A stretch of DNA of 11,013 bases from Chloroflexota bacterium (lineage in GTDB: Bacteria > Chloroflexota > Limnocylindria > Limnocylindrales > CSP1-4): positions 1-11,013 of the forward strand of contig JAJYMP010000496.1 in the NCBI GenBank assembly GCA_021786915.1, in the 5' to 3' direction. How positions within the stretch are numbered: the first letter of the stretch is position 1; every line of letters starts with the position of its first letter. Shown piece after piece: positions 1-8,265 of the stretch. The notes under the pieces are model-generated. The model searched no databases, was not told where the DNA came from, and saw only the letters and a list, made by a program, of their open reading frames with translations. Made by a program: the position numbers and the translations under genes.

Positions 1-870
1 AAGATGAAGCCCTTCATCTTCGCGGAGCGCAACGGCATCCACATCATCGACCTGGCGCAGACGGTCAAGCGCCTCGACGCGGCCCTCGCCTACGTGACCG
101 AGACCGTCGCGCGAGGCGAGAGCGTGCTCTTCGTCGGCACGAAGAAGCAGGCCCAGGAGCCGGTGATGCAGGAGGCGATCCGGGCCGGCCAGCCGTACGT
201 CACCAAGCGCTGGCTCGGCGGCATGCTCACCAACTTCGTCACCATCAAGAAGCGCATCGGGCTGATGGACCAGCTCGAGGCCCGGCAGATGGCCGGCGAC
301 TTCGACCGGATGACGAAGAAGGAAGCGGCCAAGCACATGGAGGAGCTCGGGAAGCTCCAGGCCACGCTGGGCGGCATCCGCAAGATCAAGCGCCTTCCGG
401 GCATCATCTTCATCGTCGACCCGCACCGCGAGCGCATCGCCGTCACCGAGGCGAACAAGCTCGAGATCCCCGTCGTGGGCACAGGCGACACCAACGTCGA
501 CCCCGACGAGCTCGACTACATCATCCCGGCCAACGACGACGCCATCCGCTCCATCCGGCTGCTCTGTCAGCTGGTCGCGGACGCGTGCATCGAGGGCCAG
601 CGCCTGCGGGCGGCGCACGCCGCGGCGGAGCCCGAGACCGTCGAGGCCGGTCAGATCGAGGAGCCCGAGTTCGACGAGCGCGCCGCCGCCGACCTGGTCG
701 CCCAGCTGGCGGCTGGCGGCACCCTGTCATTCGACCCCGAGGACGACGACCTGCTGCCCGGCGCACCTGGAACACCGGCCGCACCTGCAGCCCCGGCCGC
801 GCCCAAAGCCCCGGCGACACCAGAAGCCCCCGCCGCGCCGGCAGCGTCCGCGGCCCCGACCGCCCACTAG
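1..870 (+). CDS. rpsB: 30S ribosomal protein S2, 5'-truncated by window edge
   Basis: S2 is a structural protein of the small ribosomal subunit, needed to bring S1 to the 30S particle. The visible part opens with [18 protein letters not shown], which matches the family from about residue 24 onward, so the true start lies left of the window and the ATG at base 4 is internal. Other family signatures are [43 protein letters not shown] and the [25 protein letters not shown] block. The conserved domain ends near visible residue 200. Beyond it is a tail of about 90 residues, first acidic, then Ala/Pro-rich, which E. coli S2 lacks. The gene leads the translation/isoprenoid cluster and is followed by tsf after 124 bases. 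Identity is certain; only the N-terminus is missing. Confidence 0.98.
   Translation, partial: KMKPFIFAERNGIHIIDLAQTVKRLDAALAYVTETVARGESVLFVGTKKQAQEPVMQEAIRAGQPYVTKRWLGGMLTNFVTIKKRIGLMDQLEARQMAGDFDRMTKKEAAKHMEELGKLQATLGGIRKIKRLPGIIFIVDPHRERIAVTEANKLEIPVVGTGDTNVDPDELDYIIPANDDAIRSIRLLCQLVADACIEGQRLRAAHAAAEPETVEAGQIEEPEFDERAAADLVAQLAAGGTLSFDPEDDDLLPGAPGTPAAPAAPAAPKAPATPEAPAAPAASAAPTAH
760..867 (+). repeat. Ala/Pro low-complexity repeat encoding the S2 C-terminal tail
   Basis: The last 36 codons of rpsB encode irregular AAP, APAAP and APEAP-type units after an acidic DPEDDDLLP stretch. The DNA is a degenerate GCN-CCN repeat with varied third positions, so it looks maintained at the protein level rather than being a recent exact duplication. 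Such tails are probably disordered. Similar Ala/Pro or acidic extensions of S2 occur in other high-GC bacteria (recalled, not checked). Confidence 0.8.
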
Positions 871-881
871 GCGACCCGACA

Positions 882-908
882 CCGGGCGGGCCCGTCCCGC
901 TCGCCCGG
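882..908 (+). promoter_or_regulatory. GC hairpin between rpsB and tsf
   Basis: CCGGGCG at 882-888 pairs perfectly with CGCCCGG at 902-908 across a 13-base loop, starting 11 bases after the rpsB stop. There is no T-tract, so it is not a classical intrinsic terminator. It may act as a partial terminator or a processing site that adjusts tsf level relative to rpsB. Function is inference, and perfect 7-base stems do arise by chance in DNA this GC-rich. Confidence 0.35.
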
Positions 909-952
909 CCCCGCCGGCCCCTGAGCGGCTGGCATCGATCGCGAGCCAAGCC

Positions 953-971
953 GGCGGGTCTCGCGCCCGCC
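953..971 (+). promoter_or_regulatory. GC hairpin just upstream of the tsf ribosome binding site
   Basis: GGCGGG at 953-958 pairs with CCCGCC at 966-971 across a 7-base loop. It ends 8 bases before the AGGAG at 980-984 that serves the tsf ATG at 995. The 124-base gap between rpsB and tsf thus holds two perfect GC stems and no ORF of note. A role in tsf translation or mRNA processing is possible but not shown. Confidence 0.3.
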
Positions 972-994
972 AACACCACAGGAGCACCAACCAC

Positions 995-1591
995 ATGGCG
1001 ATCACGGCCGAGGCCGTCAAGGAGCTGCGCGAGAAGACGGGCGCGGGCATGATGGACTGCAAGCGCGCGCTCGACGAGACCGGGGGCGACATGGACAGGG
1101 CCGTTGCGCTGCTGCGCGAGCGCGGGCTCGCCGCCGCCGCCAAGAAGTCCGGCCGCGAGGCCCGCGAGGGCCTCGTCTCGAGCTACATCCACACCGGCGG
1201 GCGCGTCGGCGTGCTGATCGAGGTCAACTGCGAGACCGACTTCGTCGCCCGCACCGACGAGTTCCAGAAGCTCGTGCGTGATCTCGCGATGCAGGTCGCC
1301 GGGCTGGCCCCGCTGTACGTGGACATCGACGGCATCCCCGTCGAGGAGCTCAGCGCCAAGAAGGCGGCGCTGCTCGCCGACCAGGCGGTCCTGGGCAAGC
1401 CGGAGGCCATCCGCGAGAAGATCGTCGAGGGCCAGCTCAACAAGTGGTACAAGGAGGTCTGCCTGCTTGAGCAGCCCTTCCGCGACGAGGACCGGTCGGT
1501 GCGCGACCTCGTGACCCAGAAGATCTCCACGATCGGCGAGAACATCCGCGTCCGGCGGTTCGTCCGCTTCGCCCTCGGGGAGGAGCTGTGA
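995..1591 (+). CDS. tsf: Elongation factor Ts, short form
   Basis: EF-Ts is the nucleotide exchange factor that releases GDP from EF-Tu in the cytoplasm. The 198-residue product begins [20 protein letters not shown], the N-terminal UBA-like domain (about residues 4-45) with the family pattern [19 protein letters not shown] at residues 81-86, the core EF-Tu-contacting signature, is intact. At 198 residues it is shorter than the E. coli protein (283) and resembles the single-core-subdomain form known from Thermus. The start is supported by AGGAG at 980-984, 10 bases upstream of the ATG. The stop overlaps the pyrH GTG by four bases (GTGA), so the two are probably translationally coupled. Confidence 0.97.
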   Translation: MAITAEAVKELREKTGAGMMDCKRALDETGGDMDRAVALLRERGLAAAAKKSGREAREGLVSSYIHTGGRVGVLIEVNCETDFVARTDEFQKLVRDLAMQVAGLAPLYVDIDGIPVEELSAKKAALLADQAVLGKPEAIREKIVEGQLNKWYKEVCLLEQPFRDEDRSVRDLVTQKISTIGENIRVRRFVRFALGEEL

Positions 1592-2382
1592 CCGACCCCG
1601 GTCAAGCGGCCGGCTCGAGCGAGGGGCCCGCGACGGCCCCCGACTCCGGCTCCCTCCGCTACCGCCGGATCCTGCTCAAGCTGTCCGGCGAGGCACTCCT
1701 CGGCGAGCGCCAGTACGGCGTGGACCCGGCGTTCTGCGCGTTCATCGCGCACCAGGTCGCAGACGTCCGGGCGATGGGCGTGCAGGTGGGCATCGTGGTG
1801 GGGGGCGGCAACATCTTCCGCGGCATGGCTGCGGCGGCCCGCGGGATGGACCGCGCGACCGGCGACTACATCGGCATGCTGGCGACCGTCATGAACGGAC
1901 TCGCCCTCCAGGATGCGATCGAGCGCGTGGGCATCCCCGTGCGCGTGATGTCGGCCATCGCGATGAATGAGGTCGCCGAGCCGTACATCCGCCGCCGCGC
2001 GGTGCGCCACCTCGAGAAGGGCCGCGTGACGATCTTCGTCGCCGGCACGGGGAACCCGTACTTCACCACCGACACGGCCGCGGCGCTGCGCGCCGTGGAG
2101 ATCGACGCCGAGGTCCTGCTCAAGGCCACCAGGGTGGACGGCGTGTACGACGCGGACCCCATGAAGGTCCCCACCGCCACCCGGTACGCACGCCTGGGCT
2201 ACCTCGACGTCCTGCGCGACCAGCTCAAAGTGCTCGATGCGGCGGCGGTCTCCCTGTGCCAGGAGAACGCCCTGCCAATCGTCGTCTTCGACCTCAATCA
2301 GCCGGAGAACATCACGAGGGTGGCTCGTGGCGAGCCCGTGGGAACCCTCATCACCGGCGAGACCGGAGGAGTTGCCGGATGA
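1588..2382 (+). CDS. pyrH: UMP kinase
   Basis: PyrH phosphorylates UMP to UDP with ATP, feeding nucleic-acid and UDP-sugar (cell wall) synthesis. It belongs to the amino-acid kinase fold, not the NMP kinases. Signatures are [11 protein letters not shown] (Lys31, Gly34), [10 protein letters not shown] (about 71-79), [31 protein letters not shown] and [13 protein letters not shown]. The product is 264 residues, roughly 15-20 longer than usual because of a Gly/Ser/Ala/Pro-rich N-terminus before [12 protein letters not shown]. The GTG start at 1588 overlaps the tsf stop. A strong purine-rich site (GGGGAGGAG, 1577-1585) lies very close to it, which favours this start despite the extension. The stop overlaps the frr ATG (ATGA at 2379-2382). 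Confidence 0.97.
   Translation: MTDPGQAAGSSEGPATAPDSGSLRYRRILLKLSGEALLGERQYGVDPAFCAFIAHQVADVRAMGVQVGIVVGGGNIFRGMAAAARGMDRATGDYIGMLATVMNGLALQDAIERVGIPVRVMSAIAMNEVAEPYIRRRAVRHLEKGRVTIFVAGTGNPYFTTDTAAALRAVEIDAEVLLKATRVDGVYDADPMKVPTATRYARLGYLDVLRDQLKVLDAAAVSLCQENALPIVVFDLNQPENITRVARGEPVGTLITGETGGVAG
2365..2370 (+). promoter_or_regulatory. Ribosome binding site fixing the frr start
   Basis: GGAGGA lies 8 bases upstream of the ATG at 2379, inside the 3' end of pyrH. It supports starting frr at 2379 rather than at the longer in-frame upstream ATG at 2256, which lies deep in pyrH and would add 41 residues foreign to the family. Confidence 0.75.
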
Positions 2383-2936
2383 CCAGCGAAGTCCTGACCG
2401 CGGCCGAGCACAAGATGGTGCGCGCGGTTGAGGCCATGGAGCGCGATTTCGCCGGCCTGCGGACGAACCGCGCGTCCACGGCGCTCGTCGAGCGGATCCA
2501 CGTCGAGTACTACGGCACGCCGACGCCGCTCAACCAGCTGGCCTCGATCAGCGTTCCCGAGCCGCACCAGATCGTCATCCAGCCCTGGGACCGCGGGGTC
2601 CTGGGCGCCATCGAGAAGGCGATCATGAAGTCGGACATCGGCCTCATGCCCAACGTCGACGGCACCGTGGTGCGCCTCAACATCCCGCAGCTCACCGAGG
2701 AGCGTCGCAAGGACATCGTCAAGAGCGTCCACAAGCGGATGGAAGAGGCCCGGGTGGAGATCCGCAACCTCCGCCGCGAGGCCGCGGAGGCACTCAAGAA
2801 GGAGGAGCGCGACGGCACGCTGGGCGCGGACGAGTCCCGCCGGCAGCTGGAGCAGCTCCAGAAGATCACCGACCGGGTGGTCGCCGATGTCGACCACCTG
2901 GGTGGCAGCAAGGAGCAGGAGGTCCTCGAGGTCTAG
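2379..2936 (+). CDS. frr: Ribosome recycling factor
   Basis: RRF, with EF-G, splits the post-termination ribosome for another round of initiation. Starting at ATG 2379 the product is 185 residues, the canonical family length. It shows the family pattern: the helix with [16 protein letters not shown] (domain I), then [28 protein letters not shown] (domain II), [16 protein letters not shown], and a long C-terminal helix ending in KEQEVLEV. An open frame extends 41 codons upstream into pyrH but has no family match and was excluded. ATGA overlap with pyrH and TAGTG overlap with uppS argue for coupled translation. pyrH-frr adjacency is one of the most conserved bacterial gene pairs. Confidence 0.98.
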   Translation: MTSEVLTAAEHKMVRAVEAMERDFAGLRTNRASTALVERIHVEYYGTPTPLNQLASISVPEPHQIVIQPWDRGVLGAIEKAIMKSDIGLMPNVDGTVVRLNIPQLTEERRKDIVKSVHKRMEEARVEIRNLRREAAEALKKEERDGTLGADESRRQLEQLQKITDRVVADVDHLGGSKEQEVLEV

Positions 2937-3748
2937 TGCCCCAGGCGCCGCTCGATCGTCCGATCGCCCGCCCGACTGACGCGCCGCCGCTCGCCCACAA
3001 GGCGACGGAGCCAGTCGGGACCGCCGGCATCCCCGGCTCGGCTCCCGAGCCACTGCTGCCCCCCGATGAGCTGCCGCGCCACGTGGCGATCATCATGGAC
3101 GGCAACCGCCGCTGGGCGCGCACCCACGGGCTGACGGACTTCGATGGTCACGCCGCGGGGCTCGAGGCGATCCGCGGCCTCCTCCAGCACGCGGTCCGCC
3201 GCGGCGTCCCGATGCTCACGCTTTACGCCTTCAGCCGTGAGAACTGGGCCCGCTCCGACGACGAGGTCGGCGGCCTGTTCGAGCTCCTGGGACGCGCCAT
3301 CGCCAACGAGACCGAGGAGCTGCGCGAGCAGGGCGTCCATGTGCAGGTGCTCGGCCGGCTCGACGAGCTGCCCGAGGACGCCCGCACCTCGATCCAGGAC
3401 GCCGTCGCCCGGACCTCGGTCGGCTCGCGGCTCCACCTCAACATCGCGTGGAACTACGCCGGCCGGACCGAGCTCGTGGACGCCGTCCGACGCATCGTGG
3501 CATCGGGCGCCGCCCCCGAGGCGGTCGACGAGCGCACGGTCAGCGAAGCCCTGTACACCGCCGGCCTGCCGGACCCTGACCTGCTCATCCGCACGGGCGG
3601 TGAGCGGCGCGTCAGCAACTTCCTGATCTGGCAGACCGCGTACGCGGAGCTCGTGTTCTCCGACTGCCTGTGGCCCGACTTCGGCGCCGACCAGTTCGAC
3701 GCCGCCCTGCTCGAGTTCGCCGGGCGCACGCGCCGCTTCGGCCGCTAG
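2936..3748 (+). CDS. uppS: Isoprenyl transferase (undecaprenyl diphosphate synthase)
   Basis: This cis-prenyltransferase adds isopentenyl diphosphate units to farnesyl diphosphate to make the C55 lipid carrier of peptidoglycan synthesis. Motifs are HVAIIMDGNRRWA (catalytic Asp55), the GH..G segment, FSRENW (99-104), NIAWNYAGR and RTGGERRVSNFLIWQTAYAEL (from Arg219). The 270-residue protein carries about 30 extra Pro/Ala-rich residues before the catalytic core compared with E. coli, where the Asp is residue 26. The start is GTG at 2936, sharing a G with the frr TAG. GAGG at 2928-2931 and AGGAGG at 2917-2922 lie upstream. I saw no in-frame start nearer the core that would keep the first strand. 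Exact chain length of the product cannot be told from sequence alone. Confidence 0.95.
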   Translation: MPQAPLDRPIARPTDAPPLAHKATEPVGTAGIPGSAPEPLLPPDELPRHVAIIMDGNRRWARTHGLTDFDGHAAGLEAIRGLLQHAVRRGVPMLTLYAFSRENWARSDDEVGGLFELLGRAIANETEELREQGVHVQVLGRLDELPEDARTSIQDAVARTSVGSRLHLNIAWNYAGRTELVDAVRRIVASGAAPEAVDERTVSEALYTAGLPDPDLLIRTGGERRVSNFLIWQTAYAELVFSDCLWPDFGADQFDAALLEFAGRTRRFGR

Positions 3749-3754
3749 GCACCC

Positions 3755-4582
3755 GTGCTCCGAACCCGGGCCCTGTCAGCGCTGGCCCTCGTCCCGCCGC
3801 TCGTCATCGCGCTGTGGATCGGGCTGCCCGCCATCGCCGCGGTGCTGGTGCTGGTGGCGCTGCTGGGAGGGCTCGAGGTGTTCCGCCTGCTCCGGGCGGC
3901 GGGTTTCCCCTCGCTCCCGCTGTTCGGGACCGCGCTCGCGGTGGCGCTCGTGCTCGAGGCGGCCGTGGCTCCGGGCGGCGAGAAGGGCCTCCTGCTGATC
4001 GGTGTCGGCTTCGTGCTCGCCGGCATCGGCGCGTTCGGCCGGGAGGACCCCCGCGATGGACTGGTGACCTGGGTGGCCACCGTGTTCGGGGCCGTGTACG
4101 TGAGCCTGATCGGCTTCGTCCTCCACCTCGCAGCGGCAGCGCCCGCCGTCCCCGCGGACGCCCCGCTCCACATCCTGACTGCCGCACAGGGATGGATCCT
4201 GCTCCTGGTGCTCGGGGTGTGGAGCTTCGACACCGGCGCCTACATGGTCGGCCGACAGATCGGGCGCCACAAGTTCCTCACCCACATCTCGCCCAGCAAG
4301 TCGATCGAGGGCGTGATCGGAGGGCTCGTCGCGACGTCCGCCGTCACGGCGCTGATGCTCGGCGCGCTCGGGCAGAACGCCCTGGGCGGCCTCGCGCTCG
4401 GCCCGCTGCTGGGCCTCGCTGCGCAGGCGGGCGACCTCGCCGAGTCCATGCTGAAGCGCGCGGCGGGTGCCAAGGACTCAGGAACCCTGATCCCCGGGCA
4501 CGGCGGGATCCTGGACCGCATCGACTCATTCCTGTTCGCGGGCCCCGTCGTGGCGCTGTATGTCCTCGCGCTCGTCCACTGA
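3755..4582 (+). CDS. cdsA: Phosphatidate cytidylyltransferase (CDP-diglyceride synthase)
   Basis: CdsA converts phosphatidic acid and CTP to CDP-diacylglycerol, the precursor of all major phospholipids, in the cytoplasmic membrane. The 275-residue protein is mostly hydrophobic with roughly seven or eight membrane segments. Near the C-terminus (about residues 231-257) it carries a full match to the family signature S-x-[LIVMF]-K-R-x4-K-D ... H-G-G-x-x-D-R-x-D, seen as SMLKRAAGAKDSG then IPGHGGILDRID. The GTG start lies 6 bases after the uppS stop with no clear Shine-Dalgarno sequence, suggesting re-initiation by ribosomes finishing uppS. The first residues (LRTRALSALALVPPLV) form the expected first membrane helix. 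uppS-cdsA-dxr order is common. Confidence 0.95.
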   Translation: MLRTRALSALALVPPLVIALWIGLPAIAAVLVLVALLGGLEVFRLLRAAGFPSLPLFGTALAVALVLEAAVAPGGEKGLLLIGVGFVLAGIGAFGREDPRDGLVTWVATVFGAVYVSLIGFVLHLAAAAPAVPADAPLHILTAAQGWILLLVLGVWSFDTGAYMVGRQIGRHKFLTHISPSKSIEGVIGGLVATSAVTALMLGALGQNALGGLALGPLLGLAAQAGDLAESMLKRAAGAKDSGTLIPGHGGILDRIDSFLFAGPVVALYVLALVH

Positions 4583-5783
4583 GGTGCGGCCGCTCGGCGT
4601 GGCCCTGCTGGGCTCGACCGGGAGCATCGGCCGGCAGGCCGTGGAGGTGCTCGAGGCCCACGTGGACCGGTTCCGCGTCCGCGCAGTCGCCACGGGCCGC
4701 AACGCATCGGAGCTCGAGGCCCAGGCACGCCGGCTGAAGCCTGCCGTCGTCGCGCTGGCGGACGAGGGCACCGCGCTCGACGTCCCGGCGGGCGTCGAGC
4801 GCTGGCGCGGCGACGACGCCCTCGAGCGGATGGCGGTCCGCGACGACGTGGACATCGTGGTCATCGCGACCGGCGGTGTGGTCTCGCTTCGGCCGGTCCT
4901 CGCCGCCCTGCGTGCGGGCAAGGTGGTCGCCACAGCCAACAAGGAGACGCTGGTCGCTGGCGGGCACCTGGTCATGGCCCAGGCGATGGCCCGTGCCGAC
5001 GAGCGCGCCGCGGTGGACGCCCGCGATCCGCTCGCCACGCCGCTCGCCTGGCTCCGGCCCATCGACTCGGAGCACTCGGCCATCTGGCAGTGCCTGGTGG
5101 GGGAGCCGAGGTCTGGGATCGCGAGGCTCGTCCTCACCGCGTCGGGCGGCCCGTTCCGGGACGCGCCGGCCGAGGAGATCGCCGCGGCGACCCCGGAGCA
5201 GGCGCTCAAGCACCCCAACTGGTCGATGGGCGCCAAGATCACCATCGATTCTGCAACGCTCGCGAACAAGGGCCTGGAAGTCATCGAAGCCCGCTGGCTA
5301 TACGATGTGGGCTACGACGCCATCGACGTCGTCGTTCATCCGCAGAGCGTCGTCCACTCCGCCGTCCTGTTCATCGACGGCTCCCTGAAGGCCCAGTTGG
5401 GCACCCCGGATATGCGCCTCCCGATCCAGTACGCCCTCACGCACCCCGAACGACTCCCATCGCCCACCCCTCCGCCCGACCTCGTGGCGGCTGCCCGGCT
5501 GGACTTCCGCGCCCCTGACGAGACGCGCTTCCCGGCCCTGCGCATCGCCCGCGAGGCGGGCCGCGTCGGCAGCCGGGCGTCGGCCGCGCTGATCGCCGCG
5601 GACGAAGTGGCGGTCGCCCGCTTCCTCGACCGCACCCTTGACTTCAACGGCATCCCGCGACTCCTGGAGGCGGCGGTCCGCCGCTTCGGCGAGGGCGCGG
5701 ACCAGGCACCCGACGTGGCGGCGCTCGTCGCGCTGGACCGCGAAGTCCGCGCCGCCTACGCCACAGGCCCGGTGACCGGATGA
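4560..5783 (+). CDS. dxr: 1-deoxy-D-xylulose 5-phosphate reductoisomerase
   Basis: DXR makes 2-C-methyl-D-erythritol 4-phosphate from DXP with NADPH, the committed step of MEP isoprenoid synthesis and the target of fosmidomycin. Visible signatures: GSTGSIG (18-24, NADPH binding), ATANKETLVAGG, PIDSEHSAIWQCL with likely metal ligands Asp169 and Glu171, LTASGGPFR, NWSMGAKITIDSATLANKGLE (third ligand Glu240) and VVHPQSVVHSAV. From ATG 4560 it is 407 residues and overlaps cdsA by 23 bases. A GTG at 4584, one base after the cdsA stop, is in frame and would place GSTGSIG at the usual distance from the start (399 residues). Neither start has a clear Shine-Dalgarno sequence, so the start is unsettled. 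The stop overlaps rseP (ATGA). Confidence 0.96.
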   Translation: MSSRSSTEVRPLGVALLGSTGSIGRQAVEVLEAHVDRFRVRAVATGRNASELEAQARRLKPAVVALADEGTALDVPAGVERWRGDDALERMAVRDDVDIVVIATGGVVSLRPVLAALRAGKVVATANKETLVAGGHLVMAQAMARADERAAVDARDPLATPLAWLRPIDSEHSAIWQCLVGEPRSGIARLVLTASGGPFRDAPAEEIAAATPEQALKHPNWSMGAKITIDSATLANKGLEVIEARWLYDVGYDAIDVVVHPQSVVHSAVLFIDGSLKAQLGTPDMRLPIQYALTHPERLPSPTPPPDLVAAARLDFRAPDETRFPALRIAREAGRVGSRASAALIAADEVAVARFLDRTLDFNGIPRLLEAAVRRFGEGADQAPDVAALVALDREVRAAYATGPVTG

Positions 5784-7009
5784 CGGGCATCGTCGACGTC
5801 CTCGAGGCGATCATCCTGTTCATCGTCGTCCTGGGCGTGGTCGTGATCTTCCACGAGGCCGGCCACTTCATGACAGCCCGCCTCTCGGGGGTCCGGGTGC
5901 TGGAGTTCGGCTTCGGCTTCCCGCCCAGGGCCAAGGTGCTCCACCAGCGTCCCGTGGACCCTGACATCCAGGCCGGCTGGGAGCGTCGTCACGCTCAGTT
6001 GCTGGCCGCCGCCGGCGATGACGAGGCCAAGATCGCCGAGGTCGAGGCCATGCCGCGGCCCGTCGGCATGCAGTACACGCTCAACTGGCTGCCCATCGGC
6101 GGCTTCGTCAAGCTCGAGGGCGAGGACGGCGACCAGGAGCAGGACCCGCGCTCCTTCACACGGGCGCCCCTGTGGAAGAAGCTGCTGATCCTGGTGATGG
6201 GCGTGGTCATGAACCTCGTCCTGGCGTTCCTGATCTTCACGCTGATCGCATGGCTGTTCACGCCGTTCCTCGGGGTCCGCGTCGGCGAGGTGGTGCCGGG
6301 GTCGCCCGCGCAGACCGCGGGCATCGTCGCGGGCGACGCCATCATCAGCGTCGACGGCCAGATGTACGACATCTACGCGCAGCAGAACATCGTGGACGCG
6401 CTGCGCTCCGACGCCGGCAAGACGGTGAGCGTGGGCGTGCAGCACGCCGACGGGACGCGGACCAGCGTGACCGTCACGCTCCAGTCCCAGGCAGCTGTCG
6501 ACGCCAACAAGGGGGCGCTCGGGATCAAGCCCGCCGACACCAACGCGGCGGTCGTCCTGCCCGAGACAGCCAGCCGGCCGCTCGGCGCCGCGGCCGCGAT
6601 CGGCTGGAGCGAGACGGGCCGGGCCTTCCGCCTGATCATCGACGGCCTCGCGCAGCTGGGCCACTCGATCGTCACCGACCCCACAACGGCGCCGCCGGTC
6701 TCCGGGCCGGTGGGCATCGCCGCGTCCCTGGGCGACACGTTCCGCAACCAGGGGCCCATCTTCACGCTGTACCTGATGGGCCTGCTGTCGGCGAACCTGG
6801 CGCTCGTCAACGTGCTGCCGTTCCCGCCGCTCGACGGAGGGCGGATGCTGGTCATCGTGCTCAAGGCGATCCCGCGATTCGGGCGCAAGATCTCGCAGCG
6901 CGCCGAGCAGGCGACCTACGCGATCGGCTTCCTGGCGCTGTTCGGCTTCCTCATCTGGGTGACGTTCTTCGACATCGCGCGGGGGCTCGGCGGGGGCGGC
7001 ACCCCGTGA
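5780..7009 (+). CDS. rseP: RIP metalloprotease RseP (site-2 protease family, M50)
   Basis: This is a zinc intramembrane protease that cleaves membrane-embedded substrates such as anti-sigma factors and leftover signal peptides. The first membrane helix carries the catalytic HEAGH (His25, Glu26, His29). A PDZ domain follows (about residues 165-240, [22 protein letters not shown]). The second catalytic motif [11 protein letters not shown] lies in a late helix (Asn344, Asp352). The C-terminus holds a last membrane helix. Odd point: between FGFGFPP and the conserved [18 protein letters not shown] lies a charged stretch of about 40 residues (roughly 51-92), where most family members have a short loop. 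Start and stop overlap dxr (ATGA) and ispG (GTGA). Adjacency to dxr is common. The substrate cannot be named, as no anti-sigma factor lies nearby. Confidence 0.95.
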   Translation: MTGIVDVLEAIILFIVVLGVVVIFHEAGHFMTARLSGVRVLEFGFGFPPRAKVLHQRPVDPDIQAGWERRHAQLLAAAGDDEAKIAEVEAMPRPVGMQYTLNWLPIGGFVKLEGEDGDQEQDPRSFTRAPLWKKLLILVMGVVMNLVLAFLIFTLIAWLFTPFLGVRVGEVVPGSPAQTAGIVAGDAIISVDGQMYDIYAQQNIVDALRSDAGKTVSVGVQHADGTRTSVTVTLQSQAAVDANKGALGIKPADTNAAVVLPETASRPLGAAAAIGWSETGRAFRLIIDGLAQLGHSIVTDPTTAPPVSGPVGIAASLGDTFRNQGPIFTLYLMGLLSANLALVNVLPFPPLDGGRMLVIVLKAIPRFGRKISQRAEQATYAIGFLALFGFLIWVTFFDIARGLGGGGTP

Positions 7010-8241
7010 GCTCGCCCGAGGCGCTGCGCCCCGTGCGGCGCCCCACGGTGTCAGTCGACGTCGGCGGCGTGATCGTCGGCTCCGCGCACCCGGTCGTCGT
7101 CCAGTCGATGACCAACACCGACACCGCTGACGCGGACGCCACGGCCATCCAGGTCGCGCGGCTCGCGCACGCCGGCTCGCAGCTCGTGCGCGTGACCGTC
7201 AACACCGAGCAGGCCGCCGCCGCCGTGCCCGAGATGATGCGCAAGCTGCGCGACAACCTGGGGGTGGACGTGCCGGTCATCGGCGACTTCCACTACAACG
7301 GGCACAAGCTGCTGGTCGCCTATCCCGAGACTGCCCGACTCCTCGCCAAGTACCGGATCAACCCGGGCAACGTCGGCGGCAAGCACCACGACGAGAACTT
7401 CTCGACGATCGTCCGGGTGGCGGTCGACAACGACAAGCCCGTGCGGATCGGCGTCAACTGGGGCTCGCTCGACCAGGACCTGCTGACCTCGATGATGGAG
7501 GCGAACGCGAAGGACGCCGAGCCGCGCGACGCCCGGGACGTGATGATCGACGCGATGGTCGAGTCGGCGATGCGGTCGGCCGAACTCGCGGAGTCTGTGG
7601 GGCTGCGCCACGACAAGATCATCCTGTCGGCGAAGGTGTCGGGCGTCCGCGACCTCGTGGACACGTACCACCGGCTCGCGCCGCGCTCGGACTACCCGCT
7701 GCACCTCGGGCTGACCGAGGCCGGCATGGGCATGAAGGGCATCGTGACGTCCACCGCCGGCCTCGCGATCCTGCTCAACGAGGGGATCGGCGACACCATC
7801 CGCGTCTCGCTCACGCCCGAGCCCGGCGCCGGCCGCGAGCTGGAGGTGGAGGTGGCCCAGCAGGTGCTCCAGTCGATGGGCCTGCGGTCGTTCCTGCCGC
7901 AGGTATCCGCCTGCCCCGGCTGCGGCCGCACCACGTCCACGTTCTTCCAGGAGATGGCGCAGGAGATCACCGGCCACCTCAAGGCGCGGATGCCCGAGTG
8001 GCGCGAGACGCACGCCGGCGTCGAGGAGCTTCGGGTCGCGGTCATGGGCTGCGTGGTGAACGGGCCCGGCGAGTCGAAGCACGCCGACATCGGGATCTCG
8101 CTGCCGGGCACGTTCGAGGCGCCCGTGGCGCCCGTGTTCGTCGACGGCAAGCTCGACCGGACGCTCCGCGGCGACCACATCGTCGCCGAGTTCATCGACC
8201 TGCTCGAGGAGTACGTCGACCGGCGGTACGCGAAGGCATAG
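7006..8241 (+). CDS. ispG: 4-hydroxy-3-methylbut-2-en-1-yl diphosphate synthase (GcpE)
   Basis: IspG is the [4Fe-4S] enzyme that reductively opens MEcPP to HMBPP, the penultimate MEP-pathway step. From the GTG at 7006, overlapping the rseP stop, the product is 411 residues. The N-terminal TIM barrel starts with [16 protein letters not shown] and includes [22 protein letters not shown] and RINPGNVGG. The C-terminal cluster domain has CPGCGR (Cys303, Cys306) and [19 protein letters not shown] (Cys349, Glu356), the three cluster cysteines and the catalytic Glu. An open frame runs far upstream through rseP in another frame, but only the part from 7006 resembles the family. The GDFHYNGH form is what I recall from Thermus/Deinococcus and proteobacterial types. 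It is probably the last conserved gene of the operon. Confidence 0.96.
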   Translation: MSSPEALRPVRRPTVSVDVGGVIVGSAHPVVVQSMTNTDTADADATAIQVARLAHAGSQLVRVTVNTEQAAAAVPEMMRKLRDNLGVDVPVIGDFHYNGHKLLVAYPETARLLAKYRINPGNVGGKHHDENFSTIVRVAVDNDKPVRIGVNWGSLDQDLLTSMMEANAKDAEPRDARDVMIDAMVESAMRSAELAESVGLRHDKIILSAKVSGVRDLVDTYHRLAPRSDYPLHLGLTEAGMGMKGIVTSTAGLAILLNEGIGDTIRVSLTPEPGAGRELEVEVAQQVLQSMGLRSFLPQVSACPGCGRTTSTFFQEMAQEITGHLKARMPEWRETHAGVEELRVAVMGCVVNGPGESKHADIGISLPGTFEAPVAPVFVDGKLDRTLRGDHIVAEFIDLLEEYVDRRYAKA

Positions 8242-8265
8242 GATCCGGGCGAAAAGGGGACCGCG

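Noticed and set aside
521..1192. Long minus-strand open frame opposite rpsB and tsf, and many similar frames opposite the other genes
   Set aside because: They run antisense to clearly identified genes, are rich in Arg/Gly/Pro as expected for shadow frames in GC-rich DNA, and match no family.
2256..2378. Upstream in-frame extension of frr
   Set aside because: It lies inside pyrH and adds 41 residues foreign to the family; ATG 2379 gives exactly the canonical length and has GGAGGA.
6172..7005. Upstream extension of the ispG frame through rseP
   Set aside because: It is out of frame with the well-identified protease and reads as Arg-rich noise; family similarity begins just after GTG 7006.
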